From Chlorophyllum brunneum (taxonomy: Eukaryota > Basidiomycota > Agaricomycetes > Agaricales > Agaricaceae), in contig OY756139.1 of the NCBI GenBank assembly GCA_963576785.1, positions 3,224,001-3,288,000 on the forward strand: 64,000 nt of DNA. Reading direction: 5' to 3'. This document shows positions 34,250 through 46,063 of the stretch, piece after piece. The notes under the pieces are model-generated. The model was not told where the DNA came from and did no database searches. It saw only the letters and a program-made list of their open reading frames with translations. The position numbers were made by a program, and so were the translations under genes. How positions within the stretch are numbered: the stretch's first letter is position 1; each line of letters begins with the position of its first letter.

Positions 34250-36498
34250 TTAGATGGCGAGCTCCTCAGGTTCATCGAAACCCTCAACAACAACATTCCA
34301 CTTCCATCTACCCTCCAAGAACCCCTTCGCGGTATCCTCCAACACTATCTCATTCCGTTTCTGCACATATACAGTCTTGTCTGTCACCTTTTGCCGCAGA
34401 GTTGGGATGTTCTCTGGTTCGATAGGTCCTTCGAGCAGCTCGGAAAGGTCCTCCACGGCTTTCTCCAAGTCTCTAAACAAATTTTGTGCATTGGTTTAGA
34501 TTGAGGGTTTGATAAATGAAGAAAAAACGCACCTCTGATTATCCTCAAACAAATCCTTCTCATTGCCCTTGCCTAGGTAATAAGCCATTGCATACGTCCA
34601 TTTGAGCGTCATACGACATCTCTCCACTTCTTCAACAGCCTTTTTCATGAATTGAACCTAGTGACGCAATAAACAGAATGTCAACATTGTGGTAACACCA
34701 CAGGTCCACATCACGTCAGGGGCTATCTATCAGCCAATGACGATGACGCACGGTAAATACTCACCTCGATCCAGGTAAGCGAAGACGTGATTTGCATATC
34801 TTCCATCTTCTTCTCGGTCTTGGCATACAAGTCTAGCGAGAGCTTAGCGGATTGTTCATGATTCGCCCAACGGTTGTAGTACTATGTAGAGAAGACCAAT
34901 GAGGTGCGAGGCATAGGATTGAGAGATGGGAGCGTACATGTAGATAGCGTTCGAGAGAGGCGCGACTCCGACTCTGCGCATCGCGTGCGTCTACGCCTGC
35001 CTTTTCGTCGTATCGGTTACAAGAGTACCACGCTGTACCGTGTTCACTCCAAGGGCCCATGCAAACCCAACAAAATTCGTGTTTACATTTTTTGCAGGTC
35101 ATATGGCTAGCACGATTATGAGTAACCAGGTCACGACGAAACCAGACGAAACACACTTACTTGCATCCACCGTTCTTCTCAATTGTACTCTGACATTGAC
35201 TGCACTCCTTGGTGTTACTCTTGATCCAATTCGCAGTTTCACTATCATCCCGACACTTCTTCAACCACATCCTCGCGACGCCGCACACTACCGGCCGGTG
35301 ATCACTCTCAATGTGGCACCCAAAGCAGAATTTGTGCTCCTTCCCGGCTAGGCCCCAGCCACTCTGTTGGATTTGGCTTTGCGTCATTTGTTCGCCGATC
35401 CCCCGCGCGCCGCACGACACAGTTGGGACGACTGTTGTAAGACTGGATTTGTCGGCCGCCGAGGGACATGAAACGGTATTAGTGCATCCGGGGTATGGGC
35501 AGAACTTCAGACGCTTGTTGGATGCGACATAGTGACGCACAAGAAGTTCTTGGAAATGTGACCACGCTTTTGTGTTGTCTGCTTCCTGCTGTAGATCTCC
35601 TGGAGGAGACCCGGCGGAAGGAACGAGGACGGTGCGGACGAATGGATCTGGGCAGACTAGTGCACAGCCTTCTGCCATACACGTTACACAGTATTCGCCT
35701 TCATCCCGAATCTTGGAAACGAGGTATGCATTCCAGCATCCCAAGCAGAAGGTGTGCTCGCAGTCTAGAGCGAGTGTTCGGATTTGTGGAGAATCATCAA
35801 AGCAGATGGGACAGACGAAGGGTTCGTCGGACTTTGGTTTGAACGACCGGGGTGTGTAATGAGTGAGTGTGGGTGAGGTCACGGGTGACTTGGTCTTGGG
35901 TCCCCCGAGTGTAGTCAAGAGGCGCGAGGCACCACGTGTAGAACGGCGATTCGCAGACGAGCTATCGCCTGATCGTGTGCGGGACACGGGTGAGGTGGCA
36001 GTTGGCTCCGGAACGGTGATGCCCCCGGCGACAAGTAATGACGTCGGGTTATCCATATATTTCTCCACAAGCCGTTCCCTATTCCACTTCATATGCCGCA
36101 GCAGCAGACCAGCGACGCTTTCCTAGATGATAGAGGGGAAGATAGCATCGAGGGGTTGAAGGGGATGAGGAGGGATCCAGGACTCACATCGACACCGCAG
36201 ATGCTGCAAATGTAATCAACGTCTTCTCTCATGAGTTTCTCCACAGCCGTCTGGCTGAGGGACTCGTAGTCTACCTCATACGACTTGCGCTTGCCGTTGG
36301 TAGCAATTTTGAAGTCATCACCGCCATAGTCCATATCTATGTCATCTTCCGAGTCTGCTGAGACTAGCAAATGGGTAAGGTCTGGGGAGAAGAAGAGCAG
36401 GAGGAGCATGACTGACGATCGTCCTGAGTGCCATCTATCATTTCCTCATCGTCGTAGTAATCGCCATCGTCGTCGGAGTAGTCGTAGTCTGAGGACAT
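34250..36498 (-). CDS. RBR E3 ubiquitin ligase, ariadne type
   Basis: RING-between-RING ligase that takes ubiquitin from an E2 onto its own cysteine before passing it to a substrate. The N-terminus is acidic (MSSDYDYSDDDGDYYDDEEM), as in ariadne proteins, followed by a UBA-like region (SLSQTAVEKLMREDVDYICS). A Ser/Thr-rich linker comes next. RING1 is CPICFDDSPQIRTLALDCEH plus CLGCW. The IBR has FCPYPGCTNTVSC and HKFCFGCH. The Rcat domain has CSQCQSTIEKNGGC, with the catalytic cysteine in NGGC, then HMTCKKCKHEFCWVCMGPW. A helical ariadne domain follows (YYNRWANHEQSAKLSLDLYA to DLSELLEGPIEPENI). About six introns; one splits the codons right after the catalytic cysteine region. The start is shared with a divergent promoter opposite prefoldin 4. 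Confidence 0.92.
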
Positions 36499-36688
36499 TG
36501 CGAAGAAAGCTGGGTGGAGGTGGTTGGTCGCTGTGTGGCTCGATGTGCTCGAGTGTCTCAAGCGTGTTTGCAGGCGACAGTAAGCTCACCCGGCACCTCT
36601 TAAGCAGTGTGTCACGTGATGTTAATTGGTGGCACTCTGCGCACGCCGGATGACTCGGAGGCGAGTCCGGTCACGTAAGCTCCCGACT
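36499..36688. promoter_or_regulatory. 190-bp divergent promoter, RBR ligase / prefoldin 4
   Basis: Only 190 bp separates the two start codons. It contains CACGTG at 36613-36618 and a related TCACGT at about 36671. Both genes act in protein quality control, so shared regulation is plausible but not shown. Confidence 0.5.
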
Positions 36689-37283
36689 ATGAACAACATG
36701 CGCATGGTATGTCGCTCCCACCGCAGTACAGGCCCGCAAAACATACCAGCTTCAGCTAGAACAGACCGAGGAGGATGATGCCGCCGAAGTCACCTGGGGT
36801 CTGTCTCTGCGCCGTTAGTCTCGTGCCCATCTGACAGCAATCCAGAGGATCAGGAACGGATCAGCACATTTTCACGGCTGAACACGCGTGTGAGGGCGTT
36901 GGAGGGAAAACTCGAGGAGATCAAAGTGAGCACCTCGCACACCAAGCGTGTCGATAACTCATTCCCGATGTAGCAACAGAAAGAGGCTCTCGATGACCTA
37001 TCAACTGAACTGGAGCTCGCCGACGAGGACGAACCCGTGCTGTGCGTACCTCGCCTTTCGGAACACGCAAGCCATTCATGGCGGTCTTAGGTACAAGATC
37101 GGCGAAACTTTCCTCCATATGCCTCTTCCGAGGGCTCTTAAGCGACTTGAACGCGATCAAAAGGACGTCGACGAGCGTTTCGTCAAGGCCGCGGGAGAAG
37201 TAGAGGAAATTGAATCAAAGATGAAGCAGCTGAAAGTCTTACTCTACGCCAAGTTTGGCAAAGCGATCAACCTCGAGGATTAG
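36689..37283 (+). CDS. GIM3: Prefoldin subunit 4
   Basis: Beta-type subunit of the hexameric prefoldin chaperone, which hands nascent actin and tubulin to the CCT chaperonin in the cytosol. Family pattern: EVTWEDQERISTFSRLNTRV, first coiled-coil helix (ALEGKLEEIK, QKEALDDLSTELELADEDEP), the beta turn around YKIGETFLHMPL, and second helix. The hallmark end is VLLYAKFGKAINLED before TAG 37281-37283. ATG 36689 gives MNNMRM before a GTATGT intron; ATG 36698 in the same frame is the alternative. Five exons; length of about 130 residues matches the family. Fragments of this gene recur at 46895-47260 and 51569-51870. Confidence 0.9.
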
Positions 37284-37794
37284 ATCCCAGTTGTGATAGG
37301 TGCGTGTGCAGCTTCATGTACGATCCTCACTGCCACTGATAAACGAGACAGAATAGCCATACCTTTGCTATGTCCTTGTTTTTCTAATTCATTCTATTCC
37401 CTCAGAGCTATTCGCCCATGATGGATGCCACCTACCATCCACAGCACCCCGACGGCGAATTGGTTGTCCCACAGGATATTGTTATCGAAATAATCGTCAT
37501 ACACGTTTACCGCACGGTCGAGATTTTGTTTTTGCAACCAAGCTTCATTATCAAGCCTTTGTTCCCCATCCAGGTGCGATACCCAGGAACCTTGGAGGTC
37601 TTGCTATAGAAGATGGCGAGGCCTTCTCTATAACACGGCTCTAAGCTACGTCTTTTCAGTGGACATCATAATATATTCCTCGTCGTCATCAACACTGGAA
37701 GTGATTCCCACACACAGACATACTCCATGTGCTATTGTCTGTTCTTCTAACTTCACTGATGTTACATCTGCGATCTTTCCGTCGATCCACTAAT
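37284..37794. other. Spacer upstream of P450-A, shared in part with the other P450 copies
   Basis: Short motifs recur before copies B, C and D, including a GATAT..GTTAT..ATAATCGTCATACACG block near 37480 and a TCTTTTCAGTGGACATC block near 37655. They mark the duplicated upstream region. No gene seen. Confidence 0.5.
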
Positions 37795-37803
37795 TATATA
37801 AAA
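37795..37803 (+). promoter_or_regulatory. TATA box of P450-A
   Basis: TATATAAAA lies 57 bp before the start codon, in the conserved context TATATAAAAAGTGATG shared with copy B. Confidence 0.6.
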
Positions 37804-37851
37804 AGTGATGGGGTTTAGTCTCAAACATACCAGCGAGTCCATTTTCCCACC

Positions 37852-40023
37852 ATGGCGATTCTCAGTGCCCGAGATACCATCTGTCTCTGCCTATGTGTTG
37901 CAACTCACTTCATCTATCGATATCGCACAAAACGACTTCTTCCTTTCCCACCTGGACTCCCGGGGTGGCCAATAATCGGAAACGCTCTCCAGCTACCATT
38001 GAAGCGCATGAGTGCCTTTTACGATGACCTCGGGAAAAGACTTGGTTAGACTACCTACGTACACACAGGTAATATGCACCACTAACAGACACAATCTAGG
38101 CTCAAAGATTTTGTACGTCGAGGCCTTGGGTCAACCAATAATTATCATCAACGATGTGCACATGGCAAACGACCTCCTTGAGAAACGGTCGGCGTTGTAT
38201 TCTAGTCGGTAGGCTAAATTCACTCCGGATCCAAAGCACGCCGAAATATACAGCTCGCACCCAGTCCTAGGGTGATCATGCTTCACGAAGTGTACGTCTC
38301 AGCAACCACTCTCAGGAACTTGAACTTGGAATAATCATACACTCTGGGTTCCTTTAGAATGGCGATGGATTGCTATTTCAGCGTCAAGCAATACGGCGAC
38401 GAATGGAGGAATCATCGGCGTATATTCCAACAGCACTTCTCTGTCAAGAATCTACATCGGGAACAAGAAAAAGCGATGGAATTCGTCCGCAAGTTTCTTT
38501 TACCAAGTATCTATCAAAATTCGCGAGATCTGCATGACCACGTCAAGAGGTGAGTTGTCCCCTCCCTCGCTACACTTGTCACTTCTCAATCTGTTAGCTG
38601 CATTGGGGCCATATCGCTATCTATGACCTATGGCCTACCCGTTCGACGGATCAATGACCCCTTCATCCACTCCACAGAAACCGCATTTGCAAAACTTGGG
38701 GAGGCATCTTCAGCAGGAAGGTATCTTGCCAATGTGATTCCCATCCTCAAGTATGTTCCGGAATGGGTGCCAGGAGCGACGTTCAAGCGAGATGCACGCG
38801 AATTACGAGAGAAATGTGAACGTATAATGGAAGTACCCTTCCAGAAGGTGTTGGACAGCATGGTACGTTTATCCACAATTTTATGTGTTCTCTCCTCTGA
38901 CGTAGAGAGAAGGAAGAAGGAACAGCTCCTGAGTCTTTTGTGTCTGCAAGTATAGAAAGTCACACGAATCGCACCGACTTCGAGATGCACAAAATACACA
39001 TAAAGGAGGCTGCAACGCAAATTTTCGGAGGTGTGTTCCATTTCAAGTTCTCCAGGTTTGAAAAACGATGTTATTCATTGGGCATTACCAGCTGCGTATG
39101 AAACCACGGCCATATCCGTTATGACTTTCGCCCTTGCGATGCGCATGCATCCTGACATTCAACGGAAGGCTCAAGAAGAGATAGACTCCGTCGTTGGACC
39201 GGATCTGTTACCAGACTTCTCGGACTGGGAGCACCTGCCTTACCTTTCAGCAATAATGAAGGAAGTCCTTCGGTGAGTTTTTTTCCGTTCTTCCCGTTGA
39301 CCTGAAATCCATGTACCATCAGGTGGAATCCAGTCGTGCCACTTGGTAAGATGTTCCAACGGGGATCCGTAGTTCGCACGCTAACCTACGTCGTAGGCGT
39401 GCCACACTTTACCACTGCAGATGACGTTTACAAAGGCTACTATATCCCAAAAGGTTCCGTAGTCATAGCGAACACCCGGTGAGTCTTATTATTTTCTTTC
39501 GCTGTCGAAAAAACTGACCAAAGATACAACACCAGTGCTATGCTCTATGATGAAGAAACCTTTCCAAATCCCGAAGATTTCAGGCCGGAACGATTCATCA
39601 AGGACGGGGTTCTTGTGACTGATATTTTGGATCCCTCCGTTGTTGGGACTTTTGGCTTTGGCCGTAGGTTCGTCCCCAAGCTTTTGCTCTCTATTGGAAT
39701 GATGTTCATATTTTACCAAGGATCTGTCCAGGATCTCATGTCGCTCGTTCTGTGCTTTATATTACAGTTGCCTCTATCTTGTCCTTGTTTGATATCCTGC
39801 CGGCACTCGATGCGGAAGGCCAACCAGTTGACGTCAAGCCAGAGTTTACCGTTGATTCTACCTTTTCGTGGGTTTTTAGTTTCATCACCAGTAGATCGGA
39901 ACTGGCGCTAAGCAATGCCGAAACCACAGAATTCCCCTCCCATTTGAATGTAAAATTACTCCCCGGAAGGGAAAAAATGTGGAAAGCCTTCTGGAGGGTT
40001 ACATGGGATTCGATGTACTCTAA
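37852..40023 (+). CDS. Cytochrome P450, array copy A
   Basis: Membrane-anchored haem monooxygenase of the O-methylsterigmatocystin-oxidoreductase-like group common in mushrooms; substrate unknown. Signal-anchor MAILSARDTICLCLCVATHF is followed by the proline hinge LLPFPPGLPGWPIIGNALQL. Landmarks: KQYGDEWRNHRRIFQQHF (C helix WxxxR), AAYETT (I helix), EVLR (K helix ExxR), FRPERF and the haem loop FGFGRRICPGSH with the cysteine ligand. It ends FECKITPRKGKNVESLLEGY MGFDVL before TAA 40021-40023. About ten introns, including a 21-nt coding exon around VIMLHEV and an acceptor at the last AG of GTAGAGAG before KEEGTAPESF. No frame damage with these joins. Divergence from B-D suggests it is one of the older copies. 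Confidence 0.88.
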
Positions 40024-40699
40024 CCCAAACACGTCTTGTGGTCGTTATATTTCCAGATAGTTTCCCCAACAACGATTATGGATATCGAAGCCCACTGGAG
40101 TAGTTTCAACTTGAAACTTCTCCAAGTATAAACGGTCTAAGTCATGAACTTGATCTTGTGGGGAAGCCGAAATGATTACGTGACGACATCCATATTACAA
40201 TTAGACATTGTTGGCGTCAGCAGGGGATAGGCGTTACGCGTACGAGCTCACCTGTGCCGACACACCCCGACTATTTGACTATTTTGTATTCAATATCTAT
40301 GCAGAACGTTCCTACATTCCTGGAGTATCAATCTCCGGATATCATACCATTGTGACCTCAGTTTTTCCTACGTTTCTCCTAGACACCGACACCAGTTTTT
40401 CGGTGTCTTTTATACCAGAGGCTTAGAGCCTCACCACCTCGGTTGTCAAACATATCACCATCGACACTGAGATACATATATTAGACATTGCTGATCACTA
40501 TTTACATAGCTCATTCTTACTTTCAACCGCATTCAAAACACATGATCTTTATTCTTAACAACTTCTGGTTATTTTTGCATCATTCATACATTCACTAACC
40601 TTTTTCAACTTGTAAGGGGCCTTGTATTGAGTTGACTCGCGCTCTCAAGGTCTAGGTGTCAGCACAGCGAGAGAAAGAAAAGTTTGCACCACCATCAAT
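40024..40699. other. 3' flank of P450-A
   Basis: No gene seen. The start resembles the 3' flanks of copies B-D in part (GATATCGAAGCCC.. beside GATATGAAAGCGCCC..), then diverges. Confidence 0.4.
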
Positions 40700-41010
40700 A
40701 AATTTGGGCCATATTCCTGTTATGGGTTGGGAAGCCACGGCGAAAATGATGGTTCCCTGAGGAATCCCGAGCTGCTTTCGGTCCCCGGAAGAGTTGCCAG
40801 ACTTTCTGTGTCACCAGCGACATGAATATGAAGAAACAGACATCTTTGAATATTGAATATTCGTCAAACTTGCAAACACATAATGGTGAGACGGAACCAC
40901 ATGATCCACATCCAGCAACTGCATCTTTGTCACTGGAGGACCCCACGGCCAACGTCGCCTTTGGTCAGGACATTCGTAGCACAGTGTCTCTACTTCATCT
41001 TATCCTCGCA
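40700..41010 (-). pseudogene. Rex1-type exonuclease fragment plus trace of P450-E, unit A
   Basis: Bases about 40825-40970 align with the exonuclease gene near 55775-55910: CAAACTTGCAAACACATAATGGTGAGACGGAACCA.. matches the corresponding CCTCGCAAATGCAAAATGGTGAGATGGAACTA.. pattern. CTGCTTTCGGTCCC near 40770 resembles the intron-flanking region of the same gene. At about 40974 a P450-E-like GACATTCGTAGCACAGT follows directly. Frames are broken throughout. Confidence 0.55.
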
Positions 41011-41156
41011 GATTTCGCTCATGACGGATGCCAACTATCGACACTGAGGTGATGAGTGTATACAGGGGCCTGGTCCGCTCTGGACAATTCAGCCCTACAG
41101 ACACACACAGGTGCCCCTCCCTGATCATCGTCCGGCATGGAAACGCCTTTTGAAGC

Positions 41157-42320
41157 CTCCGGGGTACGGTCGCCCTGGGGGACATGGTCTAACCTTGTCG
41201 ATGACTAACCATATATGGCAGTCATTTGGCTTGTGTCTGGGGTCTTGGAACTCCGTGACTGGCCGCAAGTGACCAAACCTCCCTTTCTTTTTCATTCCTT
41301 GACCGCCTGCCCGCCGACGCCGGCCAACAGCTGAAGCTTTATTTCACAATAAATACTCGATGTTTGGCCATCCCACAATGCTTTGAGGTCATCGGACGTA
41401 AGACAGATATCAGTGCTATCCCTGTATGCTTTACCGTGTTAGCAAACCCACCTAACTCACCCACATACAGGGCTTGCACCGGGATGCTCCTTGAAGTCAG
41501 TTGACCTATTGAAGATATTAGGTAAGCTCGGGGCTTTACTATAATCCCGGATGCTTATGTCATTCGTAGGAAATCAACAACTCAGAGGACAATTCATTTA
41601 AGATTGTACTGCACTTGATCGAGACTATGGTGGCCGTAATCATACAGATGTCAAGGAAAATTGACATAGATTGGAGACTGGGGATTAGGTACTAATACAA
41701 TATGGCATTGTTTGTTAAGTAAGTGTATAGAAATGTATGATTCTGCTCTTTCCCTTTTCTGACATGTTTTGACAGCCTCGGCAGCATGCATGTGTGTAAT
41801 CACTTGATGACATTTGTAGCTAAATTGTACATAGACATGTTTCTACTGCCAAATCACAGAATAATACCTCAGTAATTATCTTTCCACCTATCCCACAAAT
41901 CCGTAAAACACTTCCACACTTGAGTCAAAGTCCCGACCCCAGGTGGATGCGGACACTCACTTACTTCTGTGCTTACTTTTTTGTCAAATTTATCCTTAAT
42001 CCTGCAATTTCAATTTAAGGCTCCAGCATTGTATTAGCTAGAATAGGCACTCAATCACCCCTGTTATTATGCCTACTTATTTTCTCCAAATATCGAGTAC
42101 TGAAGTATCCAGTACAAAATTAGGGCCTGCGGTATGAGGATAGTACTGACCCGCCGCCGCCACCTGCGCTTGACTCGGGTACACCGGGAAACCGCTCCAT
42201 TCATCGGCGTGATGGGTGGTTGTGTGACGTATTAGCGCCCAATCTATCGTAAGTGGGACCAGATCTGTGATTCCGTAATCGAAGTTAGACCATGTCCCCC
42301 AGGGCGACCGTACCGGGGAG
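41157..42320. mobile_element. Candidate non-autonomous element bounded by a 40-bp inverted repeat
   Basis: The 40 bases at 41157-41196 recur as reverse complement at 42281-42320 with 36 of 40 matching; the shared core includes GTACGGTCGCCCTGGGGGAC. The 1.1 kb between is AT-rich and has no long reading frame. This is MITE-like in structure, but I cannot see a target-site duplication. It sits exactly where units A and B of the P450 array meet and may explain why the P450-E and prefoldin 4 remnants are not recognisable there. Confidence 0.45.
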
Positions 42321-43074
42321 CTTATTAGAGACCGAATGCATCACGCAGGATAGGTCAAGACCTAGCCTACCACAAACTCGCCTCCTCGCTTCCTCGCAGT
42401 ATTAGTTGTCCTAAGTATATGTGAAAGGTTCCGCCGGTAGGGCAAACGTGACAAGTCACAAGGTCAGCACACACACACACACATCTGTATCCTCCTTCTA
42501 TATTATCCAAATCATTCATCTACTCGCACAAACCACGGCCCCATTTTACCTCAACAGGCACATAGAAATAACACAGATAGCAAGCCGTGAGGTGGCCCTT
42601 CAGTAAGACGCATCCAGACAACGCCCTGTCGAATCTGGTGAAGTTGGATGTCCCACTCCAGTCCACCACCAAACACTTCACTCGACTTGCTTATCTACCG
42701 CTATCCTTACATGTTAGAGAATACTAATTTTCGCTAGATTGCCTTAAATGTCACTCTCAGCCCAAGAGATATCGTTATTCGCAAGGGCTAATGATTCTCA
42801 TACGAATATGAAAGCCTTGTGTGTATAGAAAGTGACAAGCCTCTCACACACCGATCTGTGCTGCTTCTTTTTAGTGAACGTCATGATCAATTCATTGCCT
42901 TATCTCACAGGATGTCATTATCAACACCGAAAATGGTTCTCACATACATAAATACCCATGAGGTTCTATCCTTTGTTCTTCTGTCCTAACGTCAAGTTCA
43001 CTATTCGGCTTGATGCTACATCAATGTTCCCTTTCCATCGATTCTTCGATATCTCGATCCTCAGGACCTTGACT
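42321..43074. other. Upstream region of P450-B, partly shared with copies C and D
   Basis: It includes a short CA repeat at about 42468-42482. From about 42765 on, blocks also found before C and D appear: GATATCGTTATTCGCA.., GATCTGTGCTGCTTCTTTTT and TGTCATTATCAACACCGAAA. No gene seen. Confidence 0.45.
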
Positions 43075-43083
43075 ATATAAAAA
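43075..43083 (+). promoter_or_regulatory. TATA box of P450-B
   Basis: TATATAAAA lies 70 bp before the chosen start, in the same TATATAAAAAGTGATG context as copy A. Confidence 0.6.
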
Positions 43084-43144
43084 GTGATGCGGCCTGCGTT
43101 CATACATACCAGGACGAGGCGTGGCATTCGCTTTTCCTCCCAGG

Positions 43145-45309
43145 ATGATTTTCAGCACCCGAGACGCCATCTGTCTCTGCCTTTGTGTTGCAACTCACTT
43201 CATCTATCGCTATCGTCGAAAACGACTTCTTCCTTTCCCACCTGGACCGCCGGGATGGCCAATAATCGGAAACGCTCTCCAGCTACCATTGGAGCGTATG
43301 TATGCCTTTTACGAGGACCTCGGGAAAAGACTTGGTTCAACCATCCACATATACACGGGTGGTGTGCATTGCTAACAGTCTCAATCCAGGCTCCAAGATT
43401 TTGTACGTCGAGGCCTTGGGTCAGCCAATAGTCGTCATCAACGATCTTCACATGGCAATTGACCTCCTTGAGAAGCGGTCGGCATTGTATTCCAGTCGGT
43501 AGGCTAATCCACCCGGATCTAAGATACGATGAAATCTACAAGGCGTGCCCAGACCTAGATCCGTGATGCTTCACGAAGTGTGCGTCCCAACAACTCTGAG
43601 AAACTCGGACTTGGAATAATTATATCCCCCGTGATGCTCTAGAATGGAGACAGACCACTTCTTCGGCCTTAAGCAATACGGAGATGAATGGAGGAATCAT
43701 CGGCGTATCTTCCAGCAGCACTTTTCTGTCAAGAATCTGCACCGAGAACAGGAAACAACCCTGGAATTCGTCCGCAAGTTCCTTTTACCAAGTATCTATC
43801 AGGGCCCTCAGGATCTTCTCGAGCACGTCAAGGGGTGAGTTGTGCCTTCCTTGCTACACATATTACTTCTCAATCTGTTAGTTGCATTGGAGCTGTATCA
43901 CTATCCATAACCTATGGCCTACCCGTTCGACGGATTAATGATTCTTTCATCCATTCCGTAGAAACCTCATTTGCTAATGTAGCGGCGGCGGGTTCTGCGG
44001 GAAAGTATCTTGCCAACGTCATTCCTATCCTCAAGTATGTTCCGGAATGGGTGCCAGGTGCAACCTTCAAGCGAGATGCACGCGAGTTGCGAGAGGAACT
44101 CTTACGTCTGATGGAAGTACCATTCCAGGAGGTGCTCAAGAGCATGGTATGTTTATCCCCGCAAAATATGTATTCTCTCCTCTGATGTGCAGAGAAGGAA
44201 GAAGGAACTGCTTCTGAATCTTTTGTAGCCGCAAGTATAGAAGGTCACATGAATCGGCCTGACTTCGAGATGCACAAAGTACATATAAAGGAGGCCGCAA
44301 CGCAAATCTTTGGAGGTGTGTTTCCTTGCGGGTTTTCCATCTATGGAAAACAATGTCATTCACTGCGGGTTACTAGGTGCTTATGAAACTACGGTCATAT
44401 CCGTTATGACTTTCGCCCTTGCGATGCGCATATATCCTGAGATTCAGCGGAAGGCTCAGCAAGAGATAGACTCGGTCGTTGGACCTGATCGGCTACCGGA
44501 CTTTTCGGACTGGGAACACCTACCCTACTTTTCAGCGGTAGTGAAGGAAGTCCTTCGGTGAGGTTGTTCCGTTTCCTCCATTGACCTGAAATTCACGTCC
44601 CATCAGGTGGAATCCACCCCTCCCGCTGGGTATGATATCCCAATTGGGAATTTAAGTTCAGTTATTGATGCTCGTCACAGCGCTCCCGCACTTGACCTCC
44701 ACAGATGATGTCTACAAAAATTACTATATCCCTAAGGGCGCCATAGTCATGGCCAACACACAGCGAGTCTTATCATTTTTTTTTACACCGCCCGAACGCT
44801 GATCAGTAGTACAACATCAGTGCTATCCTTCACGATGAAGAAATCTTCCCAAGTCCCGAAGACTTCAAGCCCGAACGATTCGTCAAGGACGGGGTTCTTG
44901 TGGCTGATATTTTGGATCCCCTCTTTGTTGGTACTTTCGGCTATGGGCGTAGGTTCGTCTCCAGTTTTTCTTTCTCTATTTCACCTAGTGTTTATATTTC
45001 ACCCAGGATCTGTCCAGGGTCCCACATCGCACGCTCGGCGCTTTATATTACAGCTGCCTCTATCCTGTCGTTGTTTGATATCCTGCCAGCACTCGACGCC
45101 GAAGGCCAACCAATTGACGTCAAGCCTGAGTTCACTGTTGATTCACTCTTTTCGTGGGTCTTTAATTTTACAATCAGTAGATCAGAGTCAGTACTAAGCA
45201 GTACCATAACCACAGAATCCCTCTTCCGTTTGAATGTAAAGTTACACCCCGGAAGGACAAGAATGTTGAAGGTCTTCTTGAGAGTTGCATGGGATTCGAC
45301 GTCTTGTAA
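43145..45309 (+). CDS. Cytochrome P450, array copy B
   Basis: Same exon plan as copy A. The start ATG 43145 gives MIFSTRDAICLCLCVATHFI, equivalent to the start of A, C and D; an in-frame ATG at 43121 would add eight residues. Key motifs are LLPFPPGPPGWPIIGNALQL, KQYGDEWRNHRRIFQQHF, GGAYETT (I helix), EVLR, FKPERF and FGYGRRICPGSH. It ends CMGFDVL before TAA 45307-45309. The intron after AIVMANTQ appears to use a GC donor (GCGAGT) where A has GTGAGT and D has GTAAGT. Its 3' third and 5' part are nearly identical to copy C, while the middle differs more, suggesting gene conversion. Substrate unknown. Confidence 0.87.
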
Positions 45310-45686
45310 CTCACATAGGTCCAATGGTCGTTGCTATGTGTTTTCATGTAGTTTCTCAGTTTCTTCCATAAGCAATTGTGGATATGAAAGCGCCCCCAAA
45401 ACAATTCCGATGGTAAATTGACATCAGCGTGAGCGATTGCCTTTATCTCTTCTCCGCCGAATTGGAAAATGATTCCGTTCGGGAGTGACGAATTGGAGTT
45501 CATTGAGCTAAGGTACGACAAGCACGTCAAGAAATCCTCACCGAGCGGTAAGTCTTTCTTGACATTCCATTCAGGCTGAAATGGACTTATGAGAGGGGAA
45601 GTACTTTGGGCGACATAGAACTTCTAGCGTCATCCCCTTCATGTTCCCTGTGGGCTCAGTGACCAAAGACAGTCCCTCCCCTCAAA
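45310..45686. other. 3' flank of P450-B, repeated after C and D
   Basis: Homologous to 50304-50699 and 55068-55380, confirming that the duplication includes intergenic DNA. No gene seen. Confidence 0.55.
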
Positions 45687-46063
45687 CTAACTATTGACGT
45701 CCAAAAACAACTCCCTTCTTACCAACTCAACTGCCTCCTCTAAATCTCTCCCCTAGGCTGCGGGCCATCTCGCGTCAGGTTCCTCTGGGGTTGTCCCCGA
45801 TATAAGCGCAGTTTCGAAGTGTATCTGACGTGCATTGAGGGACATCTTCGGGAGTCTGAGTGATCTGTGAATATGATGAGTGCCGTCCGAGGCGGAAGGT
45901 TCGCGTGGTGTGTTTATTCACTCGGGACATCGGGAAATGCTTTTGGTGTCATCTGTGCAGGAGTCGCCAAATTTCCCACATCATTACAGTATTGAAGTGA
46001 ATGACAGTTCCTCACCAGCCTCAGCAACCTTGCCAATGTAAAATGGAATGGTTGAAGCTGAAG
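45687..46063 (-). pseudogene. Rex1-type exonuclease 3' fragment, unit B
   Basis: Aligns with 55381-55828, the last two exons of the intact exonuclease gene. The end of the gene is still readable (RDLEEAVEL then stop), but an in-frame TAG lies just upstream of RDLEEA and several indels follow. At 46060 the sequence (ATGTAAAATGG) passes directly into P450-E sequence (AATGGTTGAAG). About 2.4 kb, comprising the rest of the exonuclease gene and the start of P450-E, has been lost. Confidence 0.82.

Noticed and set aside
42466..42483. CA repeat
   Set aside because: Only about seven units; ordinary microsatellite.
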